A DNA stretch of 64,000 nucleotides from Streptomyces sp. L2 (GTDB lineage Bacteria; Actinomycetota; Actinomycetes; Streptomycetales; Streptomycetaceae), in contig NZ_QBDT01000001.1 in the NCBI RefSeq assembly GCF_004124325.1, positions 2,480,001-2,544,000 on the forward strand, in the 5' to 3' direction. Below the pieces are notes generated by a model, which ran no database searches, had not been told where the DNA came from, and saw only the letters and a list, made by a program, of their open reading frames with translations. Positions 1 to 9,038 of the stretch are shown piece by piece. The position numbers were made by a program, and so were the translations under genes. Numbering within the stretch: position 1 is the first letter of the stretch; the number at the start of each line of letters is the position of its first letter.

Positions 1-360
1 CGAGAGGTAGACGAAGAGTCCGAGCCAGGGGGTGCCGAGTGTGCCGGCCAGGACGACGGCGAGGACGCAGAGGACCGCGAGCAGGACGATCACGGCGCGG
101 GCGGAGAACGGCCGGCCCATGTTGCGGAACACAAGCGTCAGGTAGAAGCCGACGAACGCGGTCAGGCCGACCGAGCCGGCGACGGTGGCGCCGGTGCCGT
201 GGTCGCCGCTGATCAGGTCCTGGAGGGGAGAGCTGAGGAAGACCAGCCAGACGCCGATCCACAGCAGTTTGATCAGCAGGTCGCGCCGGTTGCGGGGCGG
301 CTGGCCCACCCACATCCGGTGTTCCGGCCGGTGGGTGCCGGTGCGCGGGTCTTCCGTCAT
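1..360 (-). CDS. Sensor histidine kinase-like membrane protein, N-terminal part (cut by window edge)
   Basis: Only the first 120 residues are in the window. They hold a short charged cytoplasmic start, then hydrophobic segments at about residues 28-43, 57-78 and 88-107, and the start of a fourth from 111. The ATG lies 5 bp after the stop of the upstream ABC permease gene, so the gene closes an ABC ATPase-permease-kinase operon. In Streptomyces such exporter pairs are often followed by a DesK/NarL-type sensor kinase and response regulator. The HisKA and ATPase domains would lie outside the window, so the kinase identity is inferred from context and the membrane pattern. A plain membrane protein cannot be excluded. 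Confidence 0.6.
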   Translation of the reverse strand, partial: MTEDPRTGTHRPEHRMWVGQPPRNRRDLLIKLLWIGVWLVFLSSPLQDLISGDHGTGATVAGSVGLTAFVGFYLTLVFRNMGRPFSARAVIVLLAVLCVLAVVLAGTLGTPWLGLFVYLS

Positions 361-365
361 GGTGC

Positions 366-1106
366 TCACGCCTTCAGCGTGTCCTTCCGGTACAGCCAGG
401 CCGCGCCGCCCGCGAAGAGGACGAAGGAGACGGCGAGGACGGCGATGTCCTGGGCGCTCGGCGACTGGCTCTGCTCGACCGCCCGCCCGAGGGAAGCGTA
501 CGCGTGACTGGGCAGCCACTTCGCGATGTCCTGCAGCCACTGCGGGAAGTTCGTGGACGGCATCCACAGGCCGCCGAGCAGCGACAGACCGAAGTAGATG
601 ATCATCGTGATGGGCCGGACCGCGTCCCCGGAGGCGAGGTAGCCGATGGCGACGCCGAGCGCGGCGAAGACGAGGCTGCCCGCCCAGATGACCCCGGTGA
701 GCGCGAGCCACTGCCAGGCGGCGAGGCGTACGTCCTTCACGGCGGCGGCGACGATGAACACGAAGACGATGGACGGCAGGCTCACCACGGCGGCGCTGGC
801 CGTCTTGGCGAGGACGTAGCCGCGCCCGGGCAGGGAGGTCAGCCGCAGCTGCCGTACCCAGCCGCTCTCGCGCTCCTTGGCGATGCGCTCGCTGTTGCCC
901 ATCAGCACGGCGGTCAGGGCGCCGAAGGAGGCCATGGAGACCATCAGGTAGGTGGCGACGGTCAGCCCGGTGCCGTCGACCTTCTCGCTCGTGCCGGCGC
1001 TGCCGCTGAAGATCAGGAACAGGATCGAGGGGTAGAGGACCGAGAAGAACAGGAACTTGCGGTTGCGCAGGGCGCGGGCGAGTTCGAGCTTGATCAGACT
1101 GTTCAT
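366..1106 (-). CDS. ABC-2 type transporter permease
   Basis: The 246-aa integral membrane protein has about six hydrophobic segments. The first is near residues 17-35, after a basic start (MNSLIKLELARALRNRKF) typical of ABC-2 permeases. The others include SMASFGALTAVLMG and the C-terminal AVSFVLFAGGAAWLY. It forms the membrane channel of a DrrAB-like exporter with the ATPase at 1103-2032. Its start overlaps the ATPase stop by 4 bp (ATGA), which suggests coupled translation. The substrate is unknown; drugs, lipids or peptides are typical for this family. Confidence 0.9.
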   Translation of the reverse strand: MNSLIKLELARALRNRKFLFFSVLYPSILFLIFSGSAGTSEKVDGTGLTVATYLMVSMASFGALTAVLMGNSERIAKERESGWVRQLRLTSLPGRGYVLAKTASAAVVSLPSIVFVFIVAAAVKDVRLAAWQWLALTGVIWAGSLVFAALGVAIGYLASGDAVRPITMIIYFGLSLLGGLWMPSTNFPQWLQDIAKWLPSHAYASLGRAVEQSQSPSAQDIAVLAVSFVLFAGGAAWLYRKDTLKA

Positions 1107-2032
1107 GACTGCTTGGCCTCCTCGGCCTCCGTGATGGCGACGAAGGCCTGCTCCAGGCCGAGGCCGGCGACTTCGAGGTTGCGGGGGTAGACACCGGAGC
1201 CGTACAGGGCGTGGACGGTGGCGTCGGCGTCGGAGGACTGGATGCGGACGGTCTGGCCGGAGACGTCGAGTGAGGTGAGGAAGGGCAGGTTGCGCAGGGC
1301 GGCGTGGTCGATGGTGCCCTCCAGGTCGAAGGAGACCCGGCGGGCGCCGGCCTTGGCCTTGATCTCGGCGGCGGTGCCGTCGGCGAGGAGCCGGCCCCGG
1401 TGCAGCACGAGCACCCGGTCGGCGATGGCGTCGGCCTCTTCGAGGTAGTGGGTGGCGAAGAGGACCGTACGGCCCTGGTCGGCCTGTTCCCGCATGGTGG
1501 CCCAGAACGCCTGGCGGGCGCTGACGTCCATGCCGGTGGTCGGCTCGTCCAGCACGATCAGGTCGCTGTCGCCGGCGGTGGCGAGGGCGAAGCGGACGCG
1601 CTGGGCCTGACCGCCGGACAGCTTGTTGACCTTGCGGTCGGCGATCTGGGTGACGCCCGCGCGGGCCATCACGTCGGCGGCCCGGTACGGCTTCGGGTGC
1701 AGGGCGCAGGCCAGCTTCACCAGCTCCTCGACCGTGACCTCGTCCATCAGGCCGCCGCTCTGCAGCATGGCGCCGACGTGGCCGCGGACGATGGCGTCCC
1801 GCGGGCTGGTGCCGAACACCTCGACCGTGCCGCTGTCGGCCTGCTTGAGACCGAGCAGCAGGTCCAGCGTGGTGGACTTGCCGGCGCCGTTCGGGCCGAG
1901 CAGGGCGACGGTCTCACCGGGGTGCAGGCGGAGGGAGAGCCCGTCCACGGCCCGTACGTCGCCGTACGTCTTGGTCACCTGGTCGAACCCGACCACGGCG
2001 GTGGCGGTGTCGGGTACGGCTGTCGTTGTCAT
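1103..2032 (-). CDS. ABC transporter ATP-binding protein (DrrA/CcmA-like)
   Basis: The 309-aa ATPase carries Walker A GPNGAGKST (residues 46-54), the signature LSGGQAQR, Walker B LIVLDEPT and the H-loop LFATHYLEE. A C-terminal extension of about 80 residues (after ADGTAAEIK) is typical of DrrA-type exporter ATPases. It is the first gene of an operon with the ABC-2 permease and a putative sensor kinase. It would power export of an unknown substrate at the inner face of the membrane. The N-terminus is Thr/Val-rich and the ATG start is reasonable. Confidence 0.95.
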   Translation of the reverse strand: MTTTAVPDTATAVVGFDQVTKTYGDVRAVDGLSLRLHPGETVALLGPNGAGKSTTLDLLLGLKQADSGTVEVFGTSPRDAIVRGHVGAMLQSGGLMDEVTVEELVKLACALHPKPYRAADVMARAGVTQIADRKVNKLSGGQAQRVRFALATAGDSDLIVLDEPTTGMDVSARQAFWATMREQADQGRTVLFATHYLEEADAIADRVLVLHRGRLLADGTAAEIKAKAGARRVSFDLEGTIDHAALRNLPFLTSLDVSGQTVRIQSSDADATVHALYGSGVYPRNLEVAGLGLEQAFVAITEAEEAKQS

Positions 2033-2150
2033 GGGGTAATGCTGGCCGCTGAGCTCTGCGGGTGTGCAGTGTCGGGGGTCCTGAGTGCGGGATGACGAAT
2101 GTCATGGTGCGCGGGCCGAGTCTGTCATCTGCGGGTGCGTCGTGGCTTGT

Positions 2151-2219
2151 CGCGCAGTTCCCCGCGCCCCTTTCAGGGCGCTGCCGCCGAGCCCCGTAAG
2201 GGGCGCGGGGAACTGCGCG
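2151..2219. repeat. 22-bp perfect inverted repeat, Streptomyces-type intergenic element
   Basis: The left arm at 2151-2172 (starting CGCGCAGTTCCCCGCG) is perfectly complementary to the right arm at 2198-2219, with a 25-nt loop. It lies between the stop of the peptidoglycan-binding-like gene (2264, minus) and the start of the ABC ATPase gene (2032, minus). A transcript would fold into a very stable hairpin, so it can terminate the upstream gene. The right arm and its flank to about 2246 recur at 45378-45430, which marks it as a dispersed element and not a unique terminator. Confidence 0.8.
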
Positions 2220-2263
2220 ATCAGCACCCACCGGCCCGCAGCCGACCGACCACGCAGCGCCCC

Positions 2264-4693
2264 CTAGTTGGGCGTCGTACTGATAACCGCCACCCTGTTC
2301 GTCTTGCTGACCAGCGCCTGCCGCAGCGCCACGTACACGTCCTGCGGCGTCACAGCCGTCTTCTTGCCGCTCGCCCGCGTGATCAGCACGTTGTCGAACG
2401 CGTGGCCGTACAACTGCTGGAGCGCGTTCAGGTCGGGCTTGTCGGTCAGCTTGCCGTCGGGCGTGGCCGCCACCCTGAGGAACTTCCACAGGGACTTCTG
2501 CGGGCTCATCCGCACCGAGTGCGCCGCGTCCGTCTGCACGGTCACTGTCCCCGACATGGCCGGCTCGGCGAACGCCTTCATCTCGCGGTCGACCTCGGCC
2601 TTGGAGACCGTCGGCTGCCTGGTGGTCGTTGGGACGGTCACCGGGGTCACCGTGCCCGTCTCCACCTGCGTGCGGTACGCCTGTTCGACCGCCCGGGTCG
2701 ACTGGGCCGCGTCGATGGCCTTGCCGGCCTTGCCGTAGACGGCGACGGCCTGGCCCGACTTGAACTCGATGCCGCCCTCGGTGACGGAGCCCGAGCCGCC
2801 GCCCGCCTGCTGGAGCGCGACCTGGAGCTTCTCCTCGTCGACCGGCATGACCGGCTCGACGGTCCGCTGCTGCCCGAAGAGGTTGCCGATCACGGAGACC
2901 GGGTTGTAATCGTTGGTCGCGGCCTTGCCGACCGTGGCCTGGAAGTCGAACTGCAGACCCGCGTTCTCCGGGGTGAGGGAGACGGTCTTGCCGCCCACGG
3001 ACAGCTTCAGCGGCTTGTTGACCCGGCTGCCGAAGGCGTCGTCGAGCTTCTTGACCGCGTCGTCGCGGGTGCCGCCGCCGATGTCGACGCCGAGGACGGT
3101 CGTGCCCTTGGGCACGTCGGTGTGGTTCATCAGCAGCCCGGCGCCGTAGGCACCGCTCGCGAGGACCACCACGCCGACGCAGAGCAGGACGAGCTTGCTG
3201 CGGCCCTTCTTCTTCTGCGGCTTGGCCGCCGCCTTGGGCGGCGCGACCGGCTCGGGCAGCTTGGGCGCGGTGTGCGGGCCCTGGCCCTCGGCGCGGGCGC
3301 CCGGGCGGAACGGGGAGTTGCCGGCGGACGGGACGACCGGGATGCCGCTGGTGACGGTGTGCCCGGAGACGTTGTCCGCCGGAGAGCCGTAGCCGGGGGT
3401 GCCGTCCGGGGCCGGCTTCTGCGGCGTGAGGATCGCGGTGTCGTCGCTGAGCGCGGCACCGGGGGCGAACGGGCCGCCGTGGGCGCCCATGCCGTTCGCC
3501 GCGCCGGGGGCGTCGTACGCGCCGGAGCCGGACGGGGCGTCGAAGCCGGACGGGGTGTCGAAGCCGGAGGGGACGTCGAAACCACCCGTGTCGGTGAAGG
3601 ACTCGCCGGACCGCAGGTCGATGTCGCCGAGGCCGCCCCGGCCGCCGACGGGCGGGATGACGGGGCCGTCGCCGGTGACCGGGCCGCTGGTCGGGCCCGT
3701 GGGGCCCTGCGGGCCGCCGGAACCGCCCAGTCCGTTCGGGCCGTTGAAGCCGCTGCGCCCGCCGGGACCGCCCGCGCCGCCACCCGGCACACCGGGTCCA
3801 CCGGCACCGCCGAAGCCCGCGGTGCCGGACGGGGCGCCGGGCAGGCCCGGACCGTCCCCGCGGCCGGTGCCGCCGTTCTGGCCGCCGTTCTCGGCGAAGT
3901 ACGGCAGGTCGTCGCGGCGCGGCTCGTCGGCGCCGCTCGCGCCGGGGCGGGAGCCGCCCAGCGGTCCCGCGTTCAGTGCCTCGGTCACGTCGAAGGAGCC
4001 GGTGCCGCCGCCGTGCCCCGGGGCCACGGGGCCACCGGTGGCGCCGGGCAGCCCCGGGCCGTTCGTGCCGCCCGGGCGGGAGGTGCCCGGCACGCTCATG
4101 GAGCCGACCACGCCACCGGGACGGCCGCCGCCGGGGCGTGCTCCGGTGCCGCCGGCCGTGGGAGCGGAGGCGGGGCCCGCCGTACCCGGTGAGCCGGGCG
4201 CCCCCGAGGCGCCCGACGTGCCGGTCGTGCCGGATCCCGCGGCCGAACCACCGGGCATCCCTGCCCCGTTCGTACCGCTTCCGCCCTGACCGCCCCTGTT
4301 CGCACCGGACTTGCGGGGCGCGAACCAGTCGCTGGCCCGTTCCTCGGCCGGCGCCGCGGGCTCGTCGGGAACCTCGGGAGCGGCGGCGGGCGCGGGGGCC
4401 GGGGTCTGAGGACGCGGGTCGGCGCCGGCGTCGACGGCGGCGGCGCCTTCGGTGTCCCCCATGGGCTTGCGCACGACGACCGGAGGAATCGGCCGGGACC
4501 CGGGGATGTTGATCCGGATCCGGGTCGTCAGCGTCGTCTCGGTCTTGCGTTCCTCCGGCTGCGCGGGCGAAGGGCCCGCGTCCGAACCGTCGCCGGAAGC
4601 CATGGGGGTCCCGTACGGCGGGGTGCCGGAGGGGTATGCGGCTCCGCCGCGCCCGTTGGGCCCGGAGGACGGAGTGTCAGTTTCACGACTCAA
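2264..4693 (-). CDS. Gly/Pro-rich membrane protein with peptidoglycan-binding-like extracellular domains
   Basis: The protein is 809 aa with a TTG start, preceded by GGGAGAA about 8 nt upstream. Residues 1 to about 490 are low-complexity, dominated by Gly, Pro, Ala and Ser with collagen-like GPxG stretches and FDxPSG repeats. A basic patch (KPQKKKGRSK) precedes one membrane segment at about 498-520. The outer 290 residues (starting HTDVPKGTTVLGVDIGG) resemble the PG_binding_4 repeats found before YkuD or VanW domains, but no L,D-transpeptidase Cys/His motif follows. The likely topology is a long disordered cytoplasmic tail and an external wall-binding part. The exact function is unknown. Confidence 0.8.
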   Translation of the reverse strand: MSRETDTPSSGPNGRGGAAYPSGTPPYGTPMASGDGSDAGPSPAQPEERKTETTLTTRIRINIPGSRPIPPVVVRKPMGDTEGAAAVDAGADPRPQTPAPAPAAAPEVPDEPAAPAEERASDWFAPRKSGANRGGQGGSGTNGAGMPGGSAAGSGTTGTSGASGAPGSPGTAGPASAPTAGGTGARPGGGRPGGVVGSMSVPGTSRPGGTNGPGLPGATGGPVAPGHGGGTGSFDVTEALNAGPLGGSRPGASGADEPRRDDLPYFAENGGQNGGTGRGDGPGLPGAPSGTAGFGGAGGPGVPGGGAGGPGGRSGFNGPNGLGGSGGPQGPTGPTSGPVTGDGPVIPPVGGRGGLGDIDLRSGESFTDTGGFDVPSGFDTPSGFDAPSGSGAYDAPGAANGMGAHGGPFAPGAALSDDTAILTPQKPAPDGTPGYGSPADNVSGHTVTSGIPVVPSAGNSPFRPGARAEGQGPHTAPKLPEPVAPPKAAAKPQKKKGRSKLVLLCVGVVVLASGAYGAGLLMNHTDVPKGTTVLGVDIGGGTRDDAVKKLDDAFGSRVNKPLKLSVGGKTVSLTPENAGLQFDFQATVGKAATNDYNPVSVIGNLFGQQRTVEPVMPVDEEKLQVALQQAGGGSGSVTEGGIEFKSGQAVAVYGKAGKAIDAAQSTRAVEQAYRTQVETGTVTPVTVPTTTRQPTVSKAEVDREMKAFAEPAMSGTVTVQTDAAHSVRMSPQKSLWKFLRVAATPDGKLTDKPDLNALQQLYGHAFDNVLITRASGKKTAVTPQDVYVALRQALVSKTNRVAVISTTPN

Positions 4694-4878
4694 GGCAGGT
4701 TCTCCCGGTTGGCTCCGCCGCCCGTCACGACCTCACGCGGGCACCTCGGCGGCGCGCACCACCATACTGGCCGCGTCTGCCGGGTATCCCGGGACCGATG
4801 CGGAAACCCACACCGGACTCGCACCTGAGCGGTACGGCTGTTGTCTGCCGGGGCACCGGGTCCCGGCGAAGTGGTACG

Positions 4879-5295
4879 TCACTTGCCAAGTCGGGCAGGG
4901 CCGGCCCCGGGCCGCCCCACCGGAGCAAGGGTGGCGCAGATCACAGCCGAGGTCATGCCGCCGAGCAGGAACAGGTAGGAGCTGATCCCCGCCCCGTACA
5001 GGAAGTCCCCCTCGGGCCGGGAGGCGACGAGCAGAAGCGCGGCGATGATCCAGCCCGCCACCGGCGCGACCGCCCCGGCGCGGCGCCCGGTCGCGTACGC
5101 CCCGCCGAGGAAGAGTCCAGTGGCACCGGCGAGGGCCAGCAGCAGCCCGCCGGGGAGCCAGGCGGCCTGCACCAGGGCCCCGGCGAGGGCGACGACCGCG
5201 CCGAGCAGGAACAGTCCCGTGTAGGCGGCGGCCCGGCCGGCGGAGGGGGGCTTCAGCGGCTGGGCCATCAGCGGTCCGCGGCCTGCCGTACTCAT
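4879..5295 (-). CDS. Small integral membrane protein (DUF6113-like)
   Basis: The 138-aa protein has about four hydrophobic segments ([70 protein letters not shown]). Its ATG overlaps the mshB stop (ATGA), so it is translationally coupled to mshB. This pairing is, from memory, conserved in Streptomyces. No catalytic motif is visible, so the function is unknown. The 185 bp between its stop side and the TTG start at 4693 hold no further gene. Confidence 0.85.
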   Translation of the reverse strand: MSTAGRGPLMAQPLKPPSAGRAAAYTGLFLLGAVVALAGALVQAAWLPGGLLLALAGATGLFLGGAYATGRRAGAVAPVAGWIIAALLLVASRPEGDFLYGAGISSYLFLLGGMTSAVICATLAPVGRPGAGPARLGK

Positions 5296-6227
5296 GACGC
5301 CTCCTCGGTGGCGGTGCCGGTGATGCTGGGGGCCGCGGTGCCGGTGTGGGCCGCGGTGCCGGTGACGGCGTCGGCGTCCGTGCCGAGGCCCCCGAACAGG
5401 TCGGTCTCGTCGGCTCCGGCCGCCTCGCCGCGGACCAACTCGTAGTACTCGGTGGTGAACAGGGGCTGAGCCAGCTCGTTGGAGAGCACGAAGTACCGTC
5501 CGGCCACGGTGATCTGGGTGGCGTGGGCGCGCATCGCCGCCGCCTTGGCGTCCGCGTGCGCGGTGCCGTCGACCGCGGTGGTGATCCTCGCGTCGTCCAC
5601 GACTCCGGGTACGTCGTCCACGGCGGCGCTCTTCTCGAACGGCAGGGCGGGCAGCTCGTCCCGGAGACGGGCGAAGGCGGACTCGGCGACGGAGCGCGGC
5701 ACGCGGTTGACGTACACCTTGTCGATCCGGTGGCCGGCCTCGGCGGCCAGTTCGACGGCCCGCAGTGCGACGCGGTGGGCCTGGATGTGGTCGGGGTGGC
5801 CGTAGCCGCCGTTGTCGTCGTAGGTGACGAGGACCTGGGGGCGGGTCTCCAGGATCACCTCGACGAGGTGTCCGGCGGCCTCGTCGACGTCGGCCTGCCA
5901 GAAGCAGTCCGGGTCGTCATTGTCGGCGATGCCCATCATTCCGGAGTCGCGGTAGCGGCCCGGGCCGCCGAGGTGCCGGACGTCCGTCACGCCCAGCTCG
6001 CGGGCGGCGGCGGCCAGCTCGCCGCGGCGGTGCGCGCCCAGCGCGGCACCGGCGAGGTGCCGCAGCCGGGGCGGGATGACCTCGCCGCGCTCACCGAGCG
6101 TGCAGGTGACCAGGGTCACGTGGGCACCCTCGGCCGCGTACTTGGCCATCGTCGCGCCGTTGTTGATCGACTCGTCGTCCGGGTGCGCGTGCACCAGGAG
6201 CAGACGGCGAGCTGGGAGTTCCGTCAT
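5292..6227 (-). CDS. mshB: 1D-myo-inositol 2-acetamido-2-deoxy-alpha-D-glucopyranoside deacetylase (mycothiol biosynthesis)
   Basis: The 311-aa zinc deacetylase removes the acetyl group from GlcNAc-Ins in mycothiol synthesis. The AHPDDE motif of the PIG-L/LmbE family is at residues 14-19, followed by the MshB-typical stretch [15 protein letters not shown]. The second metal-binding histidine region ([12 protein letters not shown]) lies near residue 145. The length fits MshB. The C-terminus ends in a short TGTAA-type repeat with no obvious role. It is translated with the small membrane protein downstream (4-bp overlap). In S. coelicolor the neighbourhood (S9 peptidase, peptide importer) is similar. 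Confidence 0.95.
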   Translation of the reverse strand: MTELPARRLLLVHAHPDDESINNGATMAKYAAEGAHVTLVTCTLGERGEVIPPRLRHLAGAALGAHRRGELAAAARELGVTDVRHLGGPGRYRDSGMMGIADNDDPDCFWQADVDEAAGHLVEVILETRPQVLVTYDDNGGYGHPDHIQAHRVALRAVELAAEAGHRIDKVYVNRVPRSVAESAFARLRDELPALPFEKSAAVDDVPGVVDDARITTAVDGTAHADAKAAAMRAHATQITVAGRYFVLSNELAQPLFTTEYYELVRGEAAGADETDLFGGLGTDADAVTGTAAHTGTAAPSITGTATEEAS

Positions 6228-6282
6228 GGGCCCAGCCTACGAGGCGGGACCGACAGCGCCGCGCACCCGGGGGCGGGCACGG

Positions 6283-6477
6283 TCAGAACTTGATGCTGCC
6301 GATCATGCTGGCCACGTTCGTGGTCAGGTCGGTGATCGTGGGCGCGACGGTCGAGGAGGCGAGGTAGAACCCGAGCAGCATGCAGACCACCGCGTGGCCG
6401 CCCTTCAGCCCTGACTTCTTGATGAGCAGGAAGACGACGATCGCCAGCAGCACCACCGCCGAAATCGAGAGTGCCAC
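6283..6477 (-). CDS. 64-aa small membrane protein
   Basis: A GTG start follows a strong ribosome-binding site (GGAGGTGAG, 6481-6490 on the reverse strand), which supports this start over longer readings. The 64 residues hold two hydrophobic helices (SISAVVLLAIVVFLLI; GHAVVCMLLGFYLASS) joined by a basic loop (KKSGLKGG). The tail is Thr/Ser/Ile-rich. It is divergent from the S9 peptidase gene. No function can be assigned. Confidence 0.75.
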   Translation of the reverse strand: MALSISAVVLLAIVVFLLIKKSGLKGGHAVVCMLLGFYLASSTVAPTITDLTTNVASMIGSIKF

Positions 6478-6689
6478 GGCGGCTCACCTCCAAAGTTCCC
6501 GGGGACGAGGGCGGGTACGCACACGGGGGTTGCGTCTCGGTTGTGTCGTGGTTGTGGACCGGCAAGGCAAAGCCATGCGGATGCCAGCAGGTTCATACCC
6601 ACTCAGCGGTAGTGATCATAACTATCCGTGCTCGCGCATCGCTCGGCGCACGGCCGCACAAGGGGGCGCATGGCCAATATGGTCGAGGC

Positions 6690-8843
6690 ATGACGACCGA
6701 GGCTGACTCCTTCCCCCGTCGACACGCCCGCACCCAGCGGTTCACGCTCGGCGCGCCGCGCGCGTTCACCGTGGCGCCCGACGGTTCACGTGTCACGTTC
6801 CTGCGCTCCCCCTCCGGCACCGACCGGGCCAACTGCCTGTGGGTTCTGGACCTTCCGGACGGCCCGGAGCGGGTGGCGGCCGACCCCGGCGCCCTGCTCG
6901 GGGGTGCCGCCGAACAGCTCTCGCCCGAGGAACGGGCACGCCGGGAGCGCAGTCGCGAGGGGGGCGCCGGCATCGTCGGCTACGCCACCGACGCGGCCGT
7001 GGAGTCGGCGGCCTTCGCCCTGTCCGGGCGGCTGTTCACTGCCGATCTGCGCGCCGGCGCCGAGGCCGGTGCGACCCGCGAACTGCGGGTCCCCGGACCG
7101 GTGATCGACCCGCGTCCGGCACCGGACGGACGGCACGTCGCGTACGTCTCCGGTGGTGCGCTGCGTGTGGTGGAGGCCGGCGGCGAGGGCGACCGGGCGC
7201 TGGCGGAGCCGGAATCGGACAACGTCACCTACGGTCTCGCCGAGTTCGTCGCGGCCGAGGAGATGGGGCGCGCGCGGGGCTTCTGGTGGGCGCCGGAGTC
7301 GGACCGGCTGCTGGTGGCGCGCGTCGACGACACGCCGGTGAACCGGTGGTGGATCGCGGACCCGGCCCATCCCGGCCGGGAGCCGAACCTGGTCGCGTAC
7401 CCCGCGGCGGGCACGGACAACGCGGAGGTACGGCTGTTCGTGCTGGGCCTCGGCGGGGAGCGCACGGAGGTCGCGTGGGACCGGGCGCGCTACCCGTACC
7501 TGGCGCGTGTGCACTGGTCGGGGGCGGGTGCGCCGCTGCTCCTGGTGCAGTCCCGGGACCAGCGCGGCCAGGTGTTCCTGGCGGTGGACCCGGAGTCGGG
7601 CGCGACCCGGATGGTGCACGCCGACGAAGATCCGGTTTGGCTGGAACTGTTCCCCGGGGTGCCGTGCTGGAGCCCGTCCGGGCAGCTCGTGCGGATCGCG
7701 GACGAGGGCGGTGCGCGCCGTCTGGCGGTGGGCGAACGTCCGCTGACCGGCCCGCAGTTGCACATCCGGGCGGTGCTGGACGTGACCGCCGACGACGTAC
7801 TGGTGTCGGCGTCCGCGGGTGAGGAGGCGCAGTCCCCCGAGACGGGTGAGATCCATGTGTACCGGGTGAACGAGCTGGGCGTGGAGCGCGTGTCGCAGGA
7901 GCCCGGTGTGCACTCGGCGGTGCGCGCCGGGGGCGTGACCGTGCTGGTGTCCTCGGTACTGGACAGTCCGGGCGCCCGTGTCCAGGTGCTGCGTGACGGA
8001 AAACTGACGGCGACTGTCCGGTCGTACGCCGAAGATCCCGGTATGTCCCCCCGCGTGACGCTCACTCGTGGGGGCGCACGCAAAATTCCGTGCGCCGTGC
8101 TTATGCCTACGGACTACTCCGGTGACACGCCCCTCCCGGTCCTGATGGATCCCTACGGCGGCCCGCACGGCCAGCGGGTGGTGGCCGCGCACAACCCCCA
8201 CCTGACCTCGCAGTGGTTCGCCGACCAGGGCTTCGCCGTGGTCGTCGCCGACGGCCGGGGCACTCCCGGCCACTCCCCCGCCTGGGAGAAGGCGGTCCGG
8301 GACGAGGTGGCCGCGGTGGCCCTCCAGGACCAGGTCGACGCCCTCCACTCGCTCGCCGGTGACTTCCCGCTGGACCTCGGCCGGGTGGCGATCCGGGGCT
8401 GGTCCTTCGGCGGCTATCTGGCGGCGCTGGCGGCACTGCGCCGCCCGGACGTCTTCCACGCGGCGGTGGTCGGCGCACCGGTCACGGACATGCGCCTGTA
8501 CGACACGCACTACAAGGAGCGTTACCTCGGGCACCCGGACGAGCAGCCGGAGGTCTACCGGCGCAACTCCGTCATCGACGACGCGGGTCTGGTCGACGCG
8601 GCCGAGCCGCACCGGCCGATGATGATCATCCACGGGCTGGCCGACGACAACGTGGTCGTCGCGCACTCCCTGCGGCTGTCCTCCGCCCTGCTGGCCGCCG
8701 GCCGCCCGCACGAGGTGCTGCCGCTGTCCGGGGTGACCCACATGACCCCGCAGGAGACGGTCGCGGAGAACCTGCTGCGGCTGCAGCTGGACTTCCTCAG
8801 GCGCTCGCTGTCCCTGAACGCGCCGACGGGGCAGGCCGGTTAG
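6690..8843 (+). CDS. S9 family (DPP IV-like) prolyl peptidase
   Basis: The 717-aa protein has an N-terminal beta-propeller of the DPP IV type (residues about 20-450) and a C-terminal alpha/beta hydrolase. The catalytic triad is visible as Ser572 in GWSFGG, Asp652/653 in HGLADDN and His684 in SGVTHMT. The spacing (80 and 32) is as in DPP IV. There is no signal peptide, so it is probably cytoplasmic and trims peptides ending in Xaa-Pro. That would suit a neighbour of peptide importers. The ATG at 6690 matches the conserved domain start; the longer frame back to 6471 crosses intergenic DNA. The stop codon lies inside an 18-bp tandem duplication. Confidence 0.93.
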   Translation: MTTEADSFPRRHARTQRFTLGAPRAFTVAPDGSRVTFLRSPSGTDRANCLWVLDLPDGPERVAADPGALLGGAAEQLSPEERARRERSREGGAGIVGYATDAAVESAAFALSGRLFTADLRAGAEAGATRELRVPGPVIDPRPAPDGRHVAYVSGGALRVVEAGGEGDRALAEPESDNVTYGLAEFVAAEEMGRARGFWWAPESDRLLVARVDDTPVNRWWIADPAHPGREPNLVAYPAAGTDNAEVRLFVLGLGGERTEVAWDRARYPYLARVHWSGAGAPLLLVQSRDQRGQVFLAVDPESGATRMVHADEDPVWLELFPGVPCWSPSGQLVRIADEGGARRLAVGERPLTGPQLHIRAVLDVTADDVLVSASAGEEAQSPETGEIHVYRVNELGVERVSQEPGVHSAVRAGGVTVLVSSVLDSPGARVQVLRDGKLTATVRSYAEDPGMSPRVTLTRGGARKIPCAVLMPTDYSGDTPLPVLMDPYGGPHGQRVVAAHNPHLTSQWFADQGFAVVVADGRGTPGHSPAWEKAVRDEVAAVALQDQVDALHSLAGDFPLDLGRVAIRGWSFGGYLAALAALRRPDVFHAAVVGAPVTDMRLYDTHYKERYLGHPDEQPEVYRRNSVIDDAGLVDAAEPHRPMMIIHGLADDNVVVAHSLRLSSALLAAGRPHEVLPLSGVTHMTPQETVAENLLRLQLDFLRRSLSLNAPTGQAG

Positions 8844-8860
8844 ACGGGGCAGGCCGGTTA
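8825..8860 (+). repeat. Perfect 18-bp tandem duplication across a stop codon
   Basis: The unit GACGGGGCAGGCCGGTTA occurs at 8825-8842 and again at 8843-8860. The peptidase stop TAG (8841-8843) lies at the junction. The duplication leaves the protein end unchanged and places a second in-frame stop (TAA) after it. Confidence 0.9.
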
Positions 8861-8950
8861 ACACGCGGGCAACGCGCCCGACGCCGTACCGATATACGGA
8901 CCGGAAAGGCTGACGGGCGTACGGCTGGTGCGGATGCCGTAGCGAGCGGG

Positions 8951-8975
8951 CCGGGGCGGCACCACGCCACCCCGG
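8951..8975. terminator. Hairpin between convergent genes
   Basis: CCGGGGCGGC and GCCACCCCGG pair with one mismatch around a 5-nt loop (ACCAC). It sits between the S9 peptidase (ends 8843, plus) and the peptide ATPase gene (ends 9039, minus). It may serve both. There is no T-run. Confidence 0.45.
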
Positions 8976-9038
8976 TCCGCAGCCGTACGGCGAAGCCGTC
9001 TCACTTCGGCCCCGCCTCACTCCGCCCCTTCGCCGGTC

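Noticed and set aside
2099..4192. Long antisense open frame over the peptidoglycan-binding-like gene
   Set aside because: It has Arg/Gly/Ala-biased content, no ribosome-binding site and no domain. It is the mirror of high-GC third-position bias in the real gene. Similar frames at 19943-21970, 43123-45171 and 48212-50875 were rejected for the same reason.
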